This document shows positions 1 through 10,189 of a DNA stretch of 64,000 nucleotides, piece by piece. The notes beneath the pieces are model-generated. The model saw only the letters and a list, made by a program, of their open reading frames with translations. It did no database searches and was not told the origin of the DNA. The position numbers and the translations under genes are program-made. Every line of letters begins with the position of its first letter. Position 1 is the stretch's first letter. This stretch comes from Anodontia alba. Taxonomy: Eukaryota > Mollusca > Bivalvia > Lucinida > Lucinidae. Location: assembly GCA_964016985.1 (NCBI GenBank), contig OZ024835.1:66238828-66302827 (forward strand). The letters run 5' to 3'.

Positions 1-470
1 AACGTTTCTGAAACGTTTCAGAAAAAGGTTTTGAAACGTAAAAATTGTTTTCCATTTTAACGTTACATAAACATTCTATAGAAACGTTATTAAACGTTTT
101 TTGGTAACGTTTTGGGAACAATTTTAGAACAGTACCTAAACAGTGTCGGAAACATTTTATAAACGTTATTTTACGTTTCTGAAACGTTTTTGAGAAGGGT
201 TTTGAAACGTAAAAATTGTTTTCCATTTTAACGTTATATAAACATTCCATAAAAACGTTATTAAACGTTTTTTGGTAACGTTTTGGGAACATTTTTAGAA
301 AAGTACCTAAACAGTGTCGGAAACATTTTATAAACGTTATTTTACGTTTCTGAAACGTTTTTGAGAAGGGTTTTGAAACGTAAAAATTGTTTTCCATTTT
401 AACGTTATATAAACATTCCATGAAAACGTTATCAAACGTTTTTGATAACGTTAAGGAAACATTTTTAAAA
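1..470. repeat. 171-bp tandem repeat, about 2.7 units
   Basis: The motif ACGTTTCTGAAACGTTT begins at 2, 173 and 344, giving a period of 171 bp. The first two units are complete and the third is cut at about 468, where mariner-like coding sequence begins. The units differ at only a few bases and are full of short AACGTTT palindromes. The left end lies outside the window, so the true array may be longer. No coding potential is supported here; the open frame from 387 merely runs from the array into the mariner fragment. Confidence 0.9.
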
Positions 471-1270
471 CGTAAACGTGTTAGCTGGGTTGTGCTAAAC
501 AATCGCCGAATCAAAGTTGCCGAACTTGCTTCAGAATGTGGTATTTCTAATGGAAGTCTTTACACTATAATCCATGAACATTTAGGCATGTCAAAAGTAT
601 CTGCCAGGTGGGTACCCAGAAACCTGAACATGCAAGATCGTCAGCAAAGAGTGGAGTCAAGTCAAGAACTTCTGGAAGTGTACAATGCCAATCCAGAAGA
701 CTTTCACACTCGTCTTGTAACAAAATAAACCGGCTTCACCACTGGGACCCAGATACTAAAAAAAGAGTCCATGCAATGGAAGCGCCCTGGCTCACCCCCA
801 CCTAAGAAATTTCGTTCTCAACCATCAGCCAGCAAGGTAATGGCCACGGTGTTTTGGGACTCCAAAGGGATTATATTGATTGATTACAAGCCTGCTGGTA
901 CTTCAATTACAGGAGAATACTATGCCAATGTCATTAAACAATTAAGGATTGCTATTAAAGAAAAACGAAGGGGAAAGCTAGCTGCTGGTGTCCTTCTTTT
1001 GCATGATAATGCCCCTGTGCACAAATCCAGAGTGCAAGTTCGAGCAGTTAAATCACCCGCCATACAGTCAAGACCTGACCCCAAGTGATTATTATCTGTT
1101 TGAAGTCCCACTCGCGTGGAATGAGATTTCGGGACGATGATGAGCTCAAGGCTGCTACAGAGGCTTTGTTTGAGGACCAAATAGATGAATTTTATTATAA
1201 AGGCATAGTCTGCTTAAAAGAAAAGTGAGCCAAATGCACTGAAGTAAAGGGGGATTGTATTGAAAAATAA
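470..1270 (+). pseudogene. mariner-family transposase, truncated and frameshifted
   Basis: Translation resembles the mariner (Tc1/mariner, DD34D) transposase from the second helix-turn-helix onward. The HTH region carries VAELASECGISNGSLYTI and is followed by the linker ARWVPRNL. The catalytic core has WKRPGSPPPKKFR, the second aspartate in LLLHDNAPVHKS and a third-aspartate region reading TPSDYYLF. The first catalytic motif, normally TGDE, is destroyed near 722-760 by an in-frame TAA at 726 and compensating frameshifts. A further frameshift near 1065-1075 separates the second and third aspartates. The first ~100 residues of the family are missing, and the left edge abuts the 171-bp repeat. 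I could not define terminal inverted repeats. It is a dead copy; a working transposase would be about 345 residues. Confidence 0.88.
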
Positions 1271-1540
1271 TGTGGAAACCTTCTTCCAATCTGTGAGTTA
1301 AACCCCGAGTTCTACGAACTTATTGAACTCCCCTCGTAAATACATGGATGAAGACATTGCAAGTGAGCTCTCATAGATAATTATGTCTCCTATAAAAGTC
1401 CAATATACCGTATTTTCGCATCTTTCAAAATGTATACAATAAGAATTGTCGATAGACTGGCTCCAGTCTCCAGTGACTAAATATTTATTCTTATAACTCT
1501 GTTTGATCCACTTAAATAAAAACAGAATAATATCATCACT

Positions 1541-1572
1541 ATAAAGGCTGGTCACTAGTGACCAGCCTTTAT
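1541..1572. repeat. perfect 32-bp palindrome
   Basis: The stretch centred on GTCACTAGTGAC reads identically on both strands for 32 bases with no loop. It stands in otherwise unremarkable AT-rich sequence between the mariner remnant and MITE copy A. The rest of 1270-1755 shows nothing I recognise. Confidence 0.9.
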
Positions 1573-1755
1573 TGGCACAATATTGTTTTTGGATTTATTT
1601 TAGTGAATTATAGCCAATCTACATTGCCATTAGAAAGCAAATGGAGGTTTATTTAACACCAAGTTGAGAGTGCTTGAGAAAATTAAAAAAATAATGCAAC
1701 GGTGTTTCCGATTTTTTTTTATTTCTTTGTATCATTTACTGTATTTTGAGATACA

Positions 1756-2039
1756 CATCACGAAAACATACCTATATAATTTTGACCCCCTTAAACCCCA
1801 CTTTTATATAGTAAAACTGGGGTTTACAGGGGTATATATTATTTTTCTTATTTCTGCTCAAAAACATAGATTGTGGGTACTAGTTAGAACCGCCTTGCCG
1901 AGGCGGTTCTAACGAGTACCCACAATCTATGTTTTATCAGAAATAAAAAAAAAAAAAAAAAAAATAATTTTTATCTGAAAACTTTCAGTTTTTGGTGGTG
2001 AATTTTTCAGTATATTTGAATAGGCATGTTTTCGTAATG
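1756..2039 (+). mobile_element. foldback MITE family, copy A
   Basis: First of seven dispersed copies of a ~280-bp non-autonomous element. The ends are CATCACGAAAACA and, inverted, CATTACGAAAACA. Next inside comes a conserved TGGGGTTTACAGGGGTATA block. The centre (about 1861-1935) is a long, almost perfect palindrome built on GATTGTGGGTACTCGTTAG / CTAACGAGTACCCACAATC, with arms joined by CGCCTTGCCGAGGCG. A variable A run follows the palindrome. There is no coding capacity. Its sequence-specific termini and palindromic core make it a foldback-type MITE of unknown transposase superfamily. Confidence 0.9.
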
Positions 2040-2617
2040 ACCACTCACCTTTTGACTTTTGACATCTTTCGGAAAGTCGTTTTTTTTTTTTTTTTTTTTT
2101 TTTTGAATGGTACTTTACACAAAAGTGAATTTGCAAACATGAGTAAATGCGAAACTATTTGTCGTGAGAAACCTATCCAAGAAAAGTGTTATTCAAGTCA
2201 TTGGTTTTTAACAAATGGAATATTCTTTTTTTATTTTTTTCTCGGTAGTAAAAGTTGATGCAAATATGCAAAACTCGATAGGGTAGGTAGTTTGGATGCA
2301 AGTTTTCAACAAGTTCCACTTGTTCAAAATTTCTGAATTTTTCACAATTTTGTTATGGAACATCTATAATATAAAATCAGTGAAGAAAAGCAAAACTATT
2401 TTTGAACAAATGATTTCCAAAACTCCAGCTTACTATAGAAATTGAAAAGGTTAGTCCATTTTTTTTTTTGCCATAAAGTAAAACTAAGAACAGGAAAAGA
2501 AACAACAAATGGTTTCTGAAAAGATATTGTCAATCGCATTTTTTTTTCCATTTAGAATAAAACGCCGTAAAGAAACGTCTTTCCGCAGGATGTCGAAAGC
2601 ATAGTAATTGAGGGATC

Positions 2618-2885
2618 GGCCAGCCTCCATAGCACAGTCGGTATGGTGTTTGATTGTAGATCTAGGGGTTGAAAGTTCGAATTCAAGCTCAGTCACTTAA
2701 CTTTCGCGGAGATTGATCACGAAATAATTTCTAGACAGACAAACCTATATGCATAAAGAACTGGTTGGTCGCTAATTAGAGGACTAAGCTTCCCCAGAAA
2801 AAGTGTAAGTGGTTTAACTGGCCGCTTCGTCATGACCTTAACAGTGTTGACTTTGGCGTAAAACTCCATCGAAGCAAACCAAATC
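2618..2885 (+). mobile_element. tRNA-derived SINE, divergent copy
   Basis: The head GGCCAGCCTCCATAGCACAG resembles a tRNA A box, and AAAGTTCGAATTC at about 2670-2682 fits a B box. The body GCGGAGATTGATCACGAAAT is shared with the copies at 3185, 4690 and 45768. The 3' part (GAGGACTAAGCTTCCCCAG, then GGCGTAAAACTCCATCGAAG) aligns with the same family tail. It is diverged and lacks part of the middle. It is not a functional tRNA gene. Confidence 0.7.
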
Positions 2886-3001
2886 AATTCAACTCCACCA
2901 GTTAAGATATGTGTGGTTATAATTGGCAAAGTCCATTCTGATAAGAAGCTGTTTAAATGTACAATTATCCTTGTCCTGCTGAACTCGGATATGCCCTGCC
3001 T

Positions 3002-3055
3002 TTGCAAACAGTGTTGATCCAGATCAGAGTTGCTGATCTGGATCTGCACTATTTT
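3002..3055. repeat. small hairpin repeat (CAAACAGTGT family)
   Basis: Arms TTGATCCAGATCAG and CTGATCTGGATCTG flank a short loop, between the conserved outer motifs TGCAAACAGTG and CACTATTT. It is one of at least eight copies of this hairpin in the window; the most complete copy is at 3971-4197. Confidence 0.75.
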
Positions 3056-3184
3056 CCACTCAGTATTTGAATTTGCATCAACAACCTGGATCAAGTAATC
3101 TGATTGGCTGAAAATTAGAAATGGGCGTGACATCTTAATTTAGGGTATTGAAAACGAGTTCAAGCATATTCGCATTAAAATAAG

Positions 3185-3775
3185 CCGGCCTCGGTAGCTA
3201 ATTTGGATGCGCGTCCGACAGGTAGGTTCCACCCCCACCCCACCCCACCCTGGGCTGGTAACATTCTTTCGTGGAGATTGATCATGCAATATTTTCTACG
3301 TCTACTGTCTCCCTTCCGCTGATTCAAGAAGGGCAGTTGTCAGTTTCTGGCGAAAGAATGTGCACAAGTACTCATTACGAAAACACGCCTATTCAAATAT
3401 ATAGAAAATTTTACCACCAAAAAATGGCAATTTTTCAGATAAAACAATCTGATATTTTTCATATTTCTGCTCAAAACATAGCTTGTGGGTACTCGTTAGA
3501 ACCGCCTCGTCGAGGCGGTTCTAACGAGTACCCACAATCTATGTTTTTGAGCAGAAATAACAAAAATAATGTATACCTCTGTAAACCCCAGTTTTACTAT
3601 ATAAAAGTGGGGTTTAAGGGGGTCAAAATTATATAGGTATGTTTTCGTGATGTGGTAAACCGCTTAGATGACTAAGCTTGGCCAGTAAAAGTGTGATTAG
3701 GTAAACTGACCGCGTTCTACATGACCATGTTGGGTTGACTGGGCCGTAAACCCTCAACACAAATAAATCTCCCAT
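3185..3775 (+). mobile_element. tRNA-derived SINE interrupted by MITE copy B
   Basis: The SINE head CGGCCTCGGTAGCTAATT starts at about 3186, the body TTTCGTGGAGATTGATCATG at 3269, and the first part ends in GCACAAGTACT at 3372. The SINE resumes at 3653 with TGGTAAACCGCTTAGATGAC and runs to an A-rich tail near 3770. The gap 3373-3652 is exactly one MITE. The SINE B-box area is replaced by a CCCCACCCC slippage tract at 3230-3250. The intact relative at 45768-46059 confirms the uninterrupted order. Confidence 0.85.
3373..3652 (-). mobile_element. foldback MITE copy B, inside a SINE
   Basis: Complete copy, inverted relative to copy A: it starts CATTACGAAAACACG and ends GTTTTCGTGATG. The central palindrome is intact with CGCCTCGTCGAGGCG at its apex. 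Because it interrupts a SINE of known sequence, it fixes the element boundaries to within one or two bases. Confidence 0.92.
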
Positions 3776-3970
3776 CAAAATGCAAAGGGACCTTTCGGTT
3801 GTCATGGCAACCAATCAGAATCAGTAAAATTCCATTGGCCGGAAAATGGAAAGTGATTACACTAGCTCATCCTGAATGTCGGTCAGGTGAGCTAAAATAC
3901 AATGCATTATAAAACGTAAAAAGTCAAAAGAAAAAACGATGACGCTAAAATAAAATTTAAAGCAGTTGAA

Positions 3971-4197
3971 TTAACCCATTTATGCAAAGCGTCCCAGTAA
4001 GGGGATATTGGCAAACAGTGTAGACCCAGATCAGAGGCCACAGAACGCGGCGTCTGATCAGGGTCTCACCTTTTTGCATTAAAAATAGGAATTTCCATTA
4101 TTAATGGTAGTACTAAAACAGACCAGACACCCACTGAGTTGGAAATGGACCTGTCCAAAGAGAGAGGCAGAAAAGTCCATTCGGCATAAATGGGTTG
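3971..4197. mobile_element. hairpin MITE with TIRs (CAAACAGTGT family), complete copy
   Basis: The terminal inverted repeats are TTAACCCATTTATGC at 3971 and GCATAAATGGGTT at about 4184-4196. Inside is the hairpin GCAAACAGTGTAGACCCAGA / TCTGATCAGGGTCT at 4011-4067, with an apex rich in CG. No ORF. I associate this two-level layout (short outer TIRs and an internal stem of 25-30 bp) with abundant dispersed repeats in bivalve genomes. The other hairpins in the window are shortened or diverged members. Confidence 0.75.
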
Positions 4198-4281
4198 AAT
4201 CGAACAGACATTGTACATTCAGCTGACTGAAAGCATCTAAGCAGAGCAATTATCAGTAAAGAAGTCCCCAAGAAATCTACA

Positions 4282-4344
4282 GACAGTGAAGGCCCAGACC
4301 AGCCTGCGCTGATGCGCAGGCTGGTCTGGGTCTTCATTGTCCGC
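4282..4344. repeat. hairpin repeat (GACAGTGAAG family)
   Basis: The left arm begins GACAGTGAAGGCCCAGACCA and the right arm ends GGTCTGGGTCTTCATTGTC, with CTGCGC/GCGCAG at the apex, forming a near-perfect stem of about 28 bp. Related hairpins lie at 5449-5620, 21786-21985 and 59855-60080, where they sit inside ~200-bp elements. Confidence 0.8.
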
Positions 4345-4689
4345 TCAGAATATAATAGGTTACTTATTACATGTAACAACGTTTAAGTCATCGCTTTAAA
4401 TGACACCCCTTTTTCAACCAAAATGAATTGATATTGTTTATTTCTCAAGAAAGACGCATGTTAATGGTACTTTAAAATTAGAAGTGCCTCGCGAAGTCAC
4501 TTCTAATGAATACCCACAACATATGTATTTATGGAAAAATGAGAAACAATATCTATCTAAACATTCCTCTTATCTAAATCTATATACGCCAAGATATTTT
4601 CACTATATAATATGGAGAAAACGAGAACATTTTGGTTTATTAAGAACATTATGACATAACTATACACACATATATATATGTGGAGTTGA

Positions 4690-4915
4690 TCATACATTCG
4701 TGGAGATTGATCATGAAATATTTTCCTCGGTCATTCTCTCCCTGCCGCTGATTCAAGAAGGGCAGTTGTCAGTTCTGGCGAAAGAATGTGCACAATACCT
4801 GTTAACCGCTTAGAGGACTTAGCCTGCCCAGTAAAAGTATATTTAGGTAAATTGACCGCACTCGACATGACCTAAATGGGTTAACTGAACCGTAAAACCT
4901 CAATACAAATAAAAT
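4690..4915 (+). mobile_element. tRNA-derived SINE, headless copy
   Basis: The body TTCGTGGAGATTGATCATG, the CCGCTGATTCAAGAAGGGCA block, TTAACCGCTTAGAGGACTTA and the tail AACCTCAATACAAATAAA match the SINE family in order. The tRNA-like head is missing. Upstream, 4380-4690 is AT-rich with a degenerate MITE-like fragment around 4480-4530 (AGAAGTGCCTCGCGAAGTCA, then TACCCACAACATATG). Confidence 0.75.
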
Positions 4916-5039
4916 CTATACACAGTAATCAAAGCACTGACAGCACTGGAGGTCGATTTTCTTTGAGTGTAGCTGGAAAAATGGTCCTGAACGGGGACTA
5001 AAGACTATTTTATTTAACCCGTATTTTCCTGTAATTCAA

Positions 5040-5195
5040 GCAAACAGTGCAGACCCGCTCTGCGGCGTCTGATCTGGGTCTGCACTGTTTGCCACCTGCC
5101 AAGGAAAAAATGTGGTTAGGTAAACTGACCGCACTCGACGTAAACCCATTGGGTTGACTGGACAATAAAACCTCAACATAAACAAACAAACTGAT
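5040..5195 (+). mobile_element. hairpin repeat followed by SINE 3' fragment
   Basis: 5040-5093 is a hairpin from CAAACAGTGCAGACCCGC to GGTCTGCACTGTTTGCC. From about 5100 the SINE tail follows: GTGGTTAGGTAAACTGACCG, GTTGACTGGACAATAAAACC, then AAACAAACAAA. Both are partial copies. Confidence 0.65.
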
Positions 5196-5448
5196 TGCCA
5201 ATGTCCCAGTCCAGGATTTACAGATAACCCATTTTACACGGCACTCTGACGTCACAGTGACAAGAATAGTACGGCTATAAATAAACGTGACCTGGATTTC
5301 ATGCAAACACGCGGTTTGTTTTCATTGGTCAATGATAATCACGTGGACAACGACCTTTTGTATACTTGGTTCAAGTGTAAACAATCTACCCAATAACAGA
5401 AATAGCAAAAACCAAAACAAGAAAAAAAAAAAAAAAAAAAAAAAATAG

Positions 5449-5620
5449 CCGCAACGTCAGAAAACGCACCTTTGGAAATGTGCGCCCACCGAATGTTCAG
5501 ATCAGCCTGCACATTTGCGCAGTCTGACCGGAATATTCACTGAGCGCATTGAGGATATCCAATAATGCGAAGTTTCTTCATGCACACTGCGCAGAAGGTA
5601 CGTTTTCTCACGTTGTGGCT
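5449..5620. mobile_element. small TIR element of the GACAGTGAAG hairpin family
   Basis: The outer inverted repeats are CCGCAACGTCAGAAAACGCA and, at the other end, TACGTTTTCTCACGTTGTGG. Between them lies a degenerate hairpin (TTCAGATCAGCCTGCAC and GTGCAGTCTGACCGG-like arms). A diverged relative occupies about 6718-6910 and ends CACGTTTTCTGACATTGCGG. Nothing coding. Confidence 0.6.
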
Positions 5621-6448
5621 ATTTTGAAATCTTTTAAAAACTGAAAAAAAAAATCAAAAGGTTTTAATGTACATATGTATCCTTATTATATAATAAGTAA
5701 ATAGGGGTATATAGTTTTGTCTTTTCCGTAGCAATGTTGTCTGTGTGTGCGTGTGTGCGTATGTGCGCGCGCGCGTGTGCATGTGCGTGTGCGTGTGTGT
5801 GTGTGATTGTTTATGTTTAAACTTTTTTTCCCGGCTAAGATTTATCAGGAACTACTAGACCTAGGAATTTGAAATTTAGTATACAAACATGTTGTATTGT
5901 GTAAGAGAGAATCAGGCCTGTTGATTGATTGGAGCCGGCCGTTACTGTTAAATTTGTCTAGTTCAGGGTCAGATCCAGGGCGCGCGGGGGGGGGGGGGGG
6001 GGGGAAGGAATTTCTGAGGGGGATTCGATTTAATCATATAACCGTACTTACTCTACTTATTCAGACAGACAAGCCTGAGCAAACAGTGTAGACCACGATT
6101 AGAAGCCGCAAAACGCGTCGTTTGATCTGGATCTACACTGTTTGTCACTCACTCAGCAATTTTAAACACATTCAGAGGTAGTAAAATGGACTGTTGAAGA
6201 GAAATATACTTAAAAGTATCCTAAATTTATCAAATTAATCCAAAGTTTTCCATGAAAATGAAATTTTGAGTCAAAAGGGGTACGCCTGAACCCCCGACCC
6301 CTCTGAATCCGGCCACCGAAGTTTTACTATTTTTTTCTACATATTAAAGGGGAATACTGGAGTATACATGGCATAGACATGTTAACGTGAATTGTACAGC
6401 ATGATGGCGTATAGCAAGAATCCTGATCATACAATGAGCAGCACGTAA
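5621..6448. other. noncoding stretch: TG-rich tract, G run, hairpin
   Basis: This contains an alternating purine/pyrimidine tract of GT/GC repeats at about 5743-5806, a run of G near 5984-6004, and a diverged CAAACAGTGT hairpin at 6079-6148 (arms GTAGACCACGATTAGA and TTTGATCTGGATCTACACTG). No gene is supported. Confidence 0.6.
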
Positions 6449-6703
6449 CATCACGAAAACATGCCGACATAATTTTGACCTACTTTTATATAGTAAAACT
6501 GGGGTTTACAGGGATATACATTATTTTTCTTATTTTTGCTCAAAAACATAGATTGTGGGTACTCGTTAGAACCGCCTCTAACGAGTACCCACAAATTATG
6601 TTTTAAGTAGAAGTAAAAAAAATATCAGAGCTTTTTATCAGAAAATTTTCAGTTTTTGAAGGTGAAATTTTCTCTATATTTGAATAGGCGTGTTTTCGTA
6701 ATG
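6449..6703 (+). mobile_element. foldback MITE copy C, shortened palindrome
   Basis: Both ends are present (CATCACGAAAACATGCC and GTGTTTTCGTAATG). The palindrome has lost its apex: GGTACTCGTTAGAACCGCCT joins directly to CTAACGAGTACCC, leaving a shorter hairpin. The internal GGGGTTTACAGGGATATA block is intact. Confidence 0.9.
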
Positions 6704-7049
6704 GACAACGTACCTAATGACACGTTAGCCCAAAGACGACTTAAATCCGTGCAGTCTGATTAGAGCCTTCGTTTTCCGCACGAAGAAACTTCGCATCCTT
6801 CGCTATCCACAATTCGCCCAGAGAAGCTTCTGATTAGACTTTACGAATGCTCACGCTGATCTGAATTTTCGCTGGGCGCACATGTCCGAAGGCACGTTTT
6901 CTGACATTGCGGCTTCAATATGGTTTCGCTAGCTCATCAGGGTTTTAACTGAACGCATATCCTGGCACCTTTTCTAATGGCGCGGCATATATACCAAAGA
7001 AAAATGTGTCTCAGTGACGAAAAACATAAAAAGACATGGAGAAAATTGT

Positions 7050-8720
7050 ACCCTAATATACTGAACCCGGGAAGGGACATTTCCTTTCTGATATTTTGTA
7101 GAAAAGAAATCAAAACGATAAAAACAGAACAGAAATTAAAACTAAAATTAGACATTTTCCTTCTAATATTTAGCAGATCAGAAATCAAAACAATAAAAAT
7201 AGAACAGAAATTAAAAAAAAAAAAAAAAAAAAATAAAAAAAAAATAAAACTAAAATTCGACATTTTCCTTTAATATTTAGCAGATCAGAAATCAAAACAA
7301 TAAAATAGAACGGAAATTAAAACAAAAAAAATAGTATTACACATTTTCTATCTGATATTTAGCAGAAAACAAACAAAAACAATAAAGACAGAACAGAAAT
7401 TAAATAACATATTTCTTTTGCAATATTTATCAGAAAAGAAATAAACAAAATAAACAAAAAACAACAACAACAACAACAACAAAAAACAAACAAACAAAAA
7501 AAAACAAAAACAAAAAAAAAAACAAAAAAACAACAACAACAAAAAACAAAAAAAAAAACAAAAAAAAACAACCAAAGATTACGTTTTTTTTTTCGATGTG
7601 TAACAACAGAAAAAAATCTTAAACAAAAACTAAACCATCACGAAAACATGTCTATATAATTCTGACCCCCTTAAACCCCACTTTTATACAGTAAAACTGG
7701 GGTTTACAGGGGTATACATTATTTTTCTTATTTCTGCTCGAAAACATAGATTGTGGGTACTCGTTAGAACCGCCTTGCCGAGGCGGTTCTAACGAGTACC
7801 CACAATCTATTTTTTGAGCAGAAATATGAAAAATATCAGAATTTTTATCTGAAATAATTTCATTTTTCGGTTATGAAATTTTCAGTATAATTGTATAGGC
7901 TTGTTTTCGTAATGCAGAATCAAAACCAAAATAAAAAAAAAAAAAAAAAAAAAAAAAAAACAACAACAAAATTTCCTTTCCAATATTTAGCAGAAAATAA
8001 ATTAAAACAATAAAAGATCTCGTTTAAACAACATAATATATTGTTTAACGATATATTCGATATATAATATATAAGTTGACAAAAAAAAAAAAAAAAAAAA
8101 AAAAAGAACACACACACAAAAAAAAAATAAAAAAAAAAATAAAAAATAAAAATAAAAATAAAAAAAACACGACATGATAAGTCGTTAAAACGAGATACTA
8201 TTTTGTTTCAATTTCAGTTTTATTTATTTTTTTGTTTGTTTTAATTTCCATTCTGTTTTTATTTTATTTTTTTTCTGCTAAATATCGGAACAGAAATATG
8301 CTATGTGCTGTGTTTATTGTTTTAAATTCTTTTCTACTGGAGAAGAATTTTGTTTACTTTTGTTTTAATGTTCATTCTGTTTTGATTGTTTTAATTACTT
8401 TTCAGCTAAATATCGGAAACGAAATGTGTTATTTTTCGTTTTAATTTCTCTTTTGTTTTGAATTGATTTCTTTTCTGCTAAATATCGCAAAGGAAATGTC
8501 TACTTTTTTTTTATTTCCGTTCTGTATTTTATTGTTTTGGTTTCTTTTCTTCTAAACATAGGACAGAAAACTAAGCCAAGAAAACAGAATGGAAAATAAA
8601 ACAACATAATATCTCGCTTTAATGACTTATAATGTCGTTTGTTTCAACATAAAGATCTCGTTTAAACAACATACTGTCTAATTTCTTTTCTGCTAAATAC
8701 TGGAAAGGAAATGTCCCTTC
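7050..8720. repeat. degenerate A/T-rich array with inverted second half
   Basis: Units of about 75-100 bp carry TTTCCTTCTAATATTTAGCA, then AGAAATCAAAACAATAAA and AACAGAAATTAAAA. They repeat on the plus strand from about 7055 to 7440 and again near 7970-8020. From about 8260 the same unit appears inverted (TTTTCTGCTAAATATCGGAA, then TTTATTGTTTTAA) up to about 8710. Runs of A and CAA/CAAA microsatellite fill 7450-7570 and 7930-8170. The long Phe/Cys-rich open frames here are low-complexity artefacts. MITE copy D sits inside. Confidence 0.7.
7636..7914 (+). mobile_element. foldback MITE copy D
   Basis: Complete copy from CATCACGAAAACATG to GTTTTCGTAATG, with the full central palindrome (CGCCTTGCCGAGGCG apex). 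It is inserted into the A/T-rich array, so it is younger than the array. Confidence 0.92.
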
Positions 8721-8947
8721 AGGGGTTCCGTAAATATCCCACAATTGCTGCGATTGTTCTCACATGAATCACATCATGAGAAAGGGGCCTATATCACATA
8801 TGTAGAGACAAAAAGCCATAATTAGCTTGTACCTCAGCATTTTGTCATTTTCACTTCACGGAAAATCGAATGCAGCTGCTGAAATAGTTTTATGAGAAGA
8901 CAGTCAACTCGTAATTAAAGGGGAAAGCAGCGCCGGCAAGGAATGCA

Positions 8948-9235
8948 CATCACGAAAACATGACTATATAATTTTGATCCCCTTAAACCCCACTTTTATA
9001 TAGTAAAATTGGAGTTTAAAGGGGTATACATTATTGTTCTTATTTCTGCTCAAAAACATAGATTGTGGGTACCCGTTAGAACCGCCTCGGCGAGGCGGTT
9101 CTAACGAGTACCCACAATCTATGTTTTGAGCAGAAATATGAAAAATATCAGATTTTTTTATTTGAAAATTTTCCTTTTTTTTTTTTTTTTGGTTGTAAAA
9201 TTTCAATATATTTAAACAGGCGTGTTTTCGTAATG
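8948..9235 (+). mobile_element. foldback MITE copy E
   Basis: Complete copy. The palindrome apex reads CGCCTCGGCGAGGCG and the arms are essentially perfect. The T run at 9173-9190 is the variable homopolymer seen in other copies. The 3' terminus is GTGTTTTCGTAATG. Confidence 0.92.
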
Positions 9236-10180
9236 ATCTGAAATAAACATCTTAATACACATACACTTTGGTGCAAATTCGATCAAAATCGGGCCAAATT
9301 TAAGGAGGTTAATGATGTTAAAAGATTTCCAATATTTTGTCAAGCGTGCTGCCATTTTGAATCTATAATGAGGTTCTAAACATTTAAAATAGTGAATGAA
9401 TTCTTCTTTCGGGCAGAGTACTGTGCGATTCAAGCAAAATCAATATATATGTTCAGAGAAGAGGCTATATACAGAAACACGGATGATAAAAATGTTGTTG
9501 CAAATGCTATTTATTTAGGTTTTGCATATTTAATTTAGGCTTTTTACGTAACAAAGCCTCAATAAATATTCAAAATGGCGGCGACTGTGAAAGCAATTAG
9601 AAATCTCGAAATTTGCATCCGACTAAACGGATTGGCAAGAACGTTCATTTCAGATACACTCATTTGTGACCTTGCATTTCCCATACGCTTCGTAAATTTT
9701 CCGCCCATTTTTTGACAAGAGAGACAATTATTGTGACACCCTCTTTGTTCTTGCACAGCAAACCTTTCTAAACTGGGTTCTACCCTAAATTTAAGAGTGG
9801 GCTTGGTCAAAACTGTTCACCTACATTCTTAAAAGGGACCTATTAAAATAGGAAAGTATTTGCTTCCAACAGGATCAAATTCTTTCCTTTTCAATAGGTA
9901 CCTTTTCAGATTGTAGATCAACAGTTTTGGGCGAACTGCCTCCCCTGAAGTGTATCCATTCCCCTTACAAAAATATAAATCACAACGCAAAAAATTGTGC
10001 AATGTGAAATGTACATCCAGCTAAGAATAAAATCAGACTGCTCATCAATGTAGTTTGATTATAGTTTTCACTTTTCTGCAGAAATCTAGAATACATATAT
10101 ATCCATTGAGCACTCATGAAGACTGACCAGACTGTTGGGTACATGCTGGCTGATCCGCCTACATGTGAAGTTATATTTTA
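9236..10180. other. noncoding; one diverged dispersed repeat
   Basis: No gene is supported. The block at about 9690-9970 (ATTGTGACACCCTCTTTG, then GGACCTATTAAAATAGGAAA, ending near CATTCCCCTTACAAA) loosely resembles 10945-11120 and 21500-21715. Those share a GTGAC.TCCTGT motif, a CTCTAAGAGG/CTCAGAGTAG motif and CCCTTTTTCAGAA. I take these as three diverged copies of one family. Confidence 0.4.
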
Positions 10181-10189
10181 TCTTGATAC

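Noticed and set aside
2640..2700. tRNA gene candidates (also 3186-3260 and 45990-46058)
   Set aside because: A-box and B-box-like motifs belong to SINE heads that continue into the SINE body; the cloverleaf is not completed.
6937..8117. Phe/Leu/Cys-rich frames on the minus strand
   Set aside because: Translation of A-rich low-complexity sequence and a degenerate array; several frames are open at once.
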